From the NCBI RefSeq assembly GCF_007097485.1, contig NZ_VKDE01000018.1, forward strand, positions 62,001 to 126,000: 64,000 bases of DNA, read 5' to 3'. Under the pieces are notes generated by a model, which was given only the letters and a program-made list of their open reading frames with translations, did not search any database and was not told where the DNA came from. Positions 60,178-64,000 of the stretch are shown piece by piece; the first letter of the stretch is position 1, and each line of letters starts with the position of its first letter. The position numbers and the translations under genes were made by a program. The DNA is from Carboxylicivirga sp. M1479. Its GTDB lineage: Bacteria; Bacteroidota; Bacteroidia; Bacteroidales; Marinilabiliaceae.

Positions 60178-61938
60178 ATGATGACAATAAGAAAAAGTTA
60201 TATAATTGCCCTGTTTTTTTGCTGTGCCATTGGTCACAATGTTCTTAACGCACAAGAGAACATTAATCAAGATGTGAAAGTTGTTAAGGCTTATACGCCA
60301 ACCATTTCAGATGCATATAAGGTTAATTACATGCCAGAGTTAAATGACTCAACAACCATTAGTCCTGCATTTAATTATCGTATTCTTAGCACATCGGCAA
60401 GCACTAATTATGAGCCAGCACCCATATCGCCTGCAAAAATTAGTTTCAAACGAAAAGAACATCTTAATTCAAGTTATTTAAAAGGTGGAATTGGGAATTA
60501 TAGTTCACTTTTGGCAGAGCTTGGATACAATGTGTTGGAGAATGAAAAATACTTGCTGGGTTTTAATATTGGTCATATAAGTTCATTTGGAGAGTTGACT
60601 CTTGAGAATGAACAATCTGTTGAAGCGCCATTTCATGATACATGGGCCAGTGCTGATTTTAAACATTTTTTTGATGATAAAACTTTTGGTATTGAGCTCG
60701 GGTTTAATCGTTCAAAATATCAATATTACGGATACCAAACCCTAGTTTCTGATGAGTTGTACTTAGATAACGATGGTCAAGTTGCCTTGGGCAGTGATTT
60801 GTCGCCAGCAGTCGATCAGCGATTATCAGGTTTTGATGTTACAGCGTCATTAATGAATAACGAAACGGATGATCGTAAAACAAAATATTCCGCTTTTGGT
60901 GGCTTTAATGCGTTTGGATCATTAACAGGAGTTAGCCAAATGGGATTTAAGCTTGGAGGTCAATTGCTATATCCTGTTAACGACTTAGGAATTAAAGTCG
61001 ACGGAGAAGTTAAAAGTTTTAGCACCAAAGTGCCAACTGCAACTGATGTGATGTATTCATTTAAAGATCGTTCCCATACTTTAATACGTGTTAACCCAGG
61101 TGTTGTGTTTAATTTTGATCGAGCCAGTATTCAGGTGGGAGTAATGATGGCTGGTTTTATTGATACGGAGGGCGATGAATTCTATGTCACGCCTGATGTG
61201 CTTGGGGAATTAACTGTTGTTGAAGGTATTGCCACGGTTTATGGTGGAATTACAGGTAGAGTCGGCATGAATGATTATCAATCAGTATTGAATGAAAATG
61301 CATTTGCTGCTGCTGATGTCAATGTTAAGAGTTCTATATATGGTGTTAATTTCTTAGCTGGAATTAAGGGGAACTTTAGTTCTGCTACGTCTTTTTCCTT
61401 AGGAATGGAATATGGATTCTTTAATAATGAACATTTTTGGGTGAATAGAAGTTACGCACTCCAAACTCCACCAGTTGATCAGGCGGGGATGCACTATTCA
61501 AATGTTTTTGATGTTGTTTATGACGATGGCTCCTTGTTAAAAGTGGCTGGTGAAATTTTATATAAGCCAAAGCCAAATATGGAGTTTTTGTTAAATGGAG
61601 CTTACTACGGATGGAATTTAGATGGTCTTGAGAAAGCTTGGCATAAACCTGAGGTTGAAATAGGTGTCGAAGGTCGTTTTAATGTTTTGGATAATTTGTT
61701 TGCTAAAGCTGGTGTAACCTACTTGGGAGATCGATGGGCAATGGATGTTAGTAATATTGATTTGTCCAAGAAATTGGGTGGTGTTGTAGATGTTAATTTA
61801 GGCGCCGAGTATTTCTTTTCTAAACAGTGGTCTTTTTGGGCGACAATCAATAATATGGCCGCCGCTAAATACTATAAGTGGAATGGATACCCTACGCAAC
61901 GATTTAGTGCCAAAGCAGGGATAATATTCTCATTTTAA
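60178..61938 (+). CDS. Outer-membrane beta-barrel protein
   Basis: This 586-residue protein has a signal peptide (about 1-25, LNAQE end), a short N-terminal segment VKVVKAYTPTISDAYKVNYM, and then alternating aromatic strands ending in an aromatic residue (RFSAKAGIIFSF), a hallmark of outer-membrane barrels with a C-terminal Phe. It lacks a TonB plug domain in the visible part. The preceding TPR gene's stop abuts its ATG. Ligand and role are unknown. Confidence 0.8.
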   Translation: MMTIRKSYIIALFFCCAIGHNVLNAQENINQDVKVVKAYTPTISDAYKVNYMPELNDSTTISPAFNYRILSTSASTNYEPAPISPAKISFKRKEHLNSSYLKGGIGNYSSLLAELGYNVLENEKYLLGFNIGHISSFGELTLENEQSVEAPFHDTWASADFKHFFDDKTFGIELGFNRSKYQYYGYQTLVSDELYLDNDGQVALGSDLSPAVDQRLSGFDVTASLMNNETDDRKTKYSAFGGFNAFGSLTGVSQMGFKLGGQLLYPVNDLGIKVDGEVKSFSTKVPTATDVMYSFKDRSHTLIRVNPGVVFNFDRASIQVGVMMAGFIDTEGDEFYVTPDVLGELTVVEGIATVYGGITGRVGMNDYQSVLNENAFAAADVNVKSSIYGVNFLAGIKGNFSSATSFSLGMEYGFFNNEHFWVNRSYALQTPPVDQAGMHYSNVFDVVYDDGSLLKVAGEILYKPKPNMEFLLNGAYYGWNLDGLEKAWHKPEVEIGVEGRFNVLDNLFAKAGVTYLGDRWAMDVSNIDLSKKLGGVVDVNLGAEYFFSKQWSFWATINNMAAAKYYKWNGYPTQRFSAKAGIIFSF

Positions 61939-62022
61939 ATAGCTTTAATTTGTTGAATAATTTGTCCCTCAAAGTGGTGGAAAATTCACTGATTTATAGC
62001 ATCGAAAAATGATGAATTTTGC

Positions 62023-62030
62023 TATATTTG
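62023..62030 (+). promoter_or_regulatory. -7 box of the gyrB promoter
   Basis: TATATTTG is a perfect -7 match about 73 bp before gyrB. The expected start site near 62037 lies upstream of two hairpins. Confidence 0.5.
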
Positions 62031-62034
62031 TAGG

Positions 62035-64000
<1,966 letters not shown>

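Overview
The window is 64 kb of a low-GC chromosome from the phylum Bacteroidota, most likely a marine Bacteroidales/Marinilabiliales-type organism (the genus cannot be fixed from sequence alone). The evidence is: Bacteroidota-type promoters (TTG, about 19 nt, TAnnTTTG), best seen before rpsF and the aspartate aminotransferase; few Shine-Dalgarno sites; a tmRNA tag GENNFALAA; a Bacteroidota-type LptD; a flavin-reductase/rubredoxin fusion; an NfnA/NfnB/DHOD-like triad; a lone FtsE; and a giant TPR protein paired with a beta-barrel. I see no prophage, insertion sequence, tRNA, rRNA operon or CRISPR array. It reads as mostly core chromosome with a few accessory patches.

Layout. 0.2-4 kb: a VOC dioxygenase-like gene, an AraC regulator, an intergenic array of 21-bp degenerate tandem repeats, bacteriohemerythrin and an HD-domain hydrolase. 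4.1-14.2 kb: a same-strand run that looks like a transition-metal (probably zinc) homeostasis operon. It holds a YraQ/SO_0444-type permease with a His-rich loop, a TIGR03943-FAS1 fusion, a parvulin-like protein, a HupE/UreJ-like membrane protein, a MacB/FtsX-type ABC pair, a divergent ZnuA-like lipoprotein and a DUF3604 protein. 14.6-20.5 kb: tmRNA, a small membrane protein with five [LVI]ExWM repeats, malate dehydrogenase, folP-cdaA-epimerase and hemolysin III. 20.6-24.9 kb: an alpha-glucan degrading pair (GH13 lipoprotein and GH31). 25.3-28.5 kb: MaoC, an aminotransferase, rubrerythrin and the flavoprotein-rubredoxin fusion (oxygen/peroxide defence).

28.7-32 kb: nfnA-nfnB-DHOD-like. 32.2-33.3 kb: rpsF-rpsR-rplI. 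33.4-39.1 kb: RidA and lptD, divergent from an N-acetylmuramoyl-L-alanine amidase and an MCE protein (envelope biogenesis). 39.4-43.1 kb: dnaA and an M3 peptidase lipoprotein. 43.2-48.9 kb: glutathione peroxidase, pcm, a SnoaL-like gene, truA, then a minus-strand operon of TPR-popT-aroE. 48.9-49.6 kb: a 728-bp gene-free region carrying a likely small RNA and imperfect direct repeats. 49.6-54.7 kb: a hydantoinase-like pseudoenzyme followed by a Wzc-type tyrosine autokinase, then a GT2 glycosyltransferase and a small membrane protein on the other strand. 55-64 kb: aspartate aminotransferase, ftsE, a 1014-residue TPR protein with an adjoining outer-membrane beta-barrel, and the 5' part of gyrB, which runs off the end.

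The best candidates for something under-described are the metal-handling operon with its unusual ABC/ZnuA-like combination, the hydantoinase-fold protein that has lost every expected metal ligand next to an exopolysaccharide kinase, the 21-bp repeat array, the WM-repeat protein and the unassigned small RNA near 49.0 kb. All function calls come from reading motifs by eye. No database search was run.
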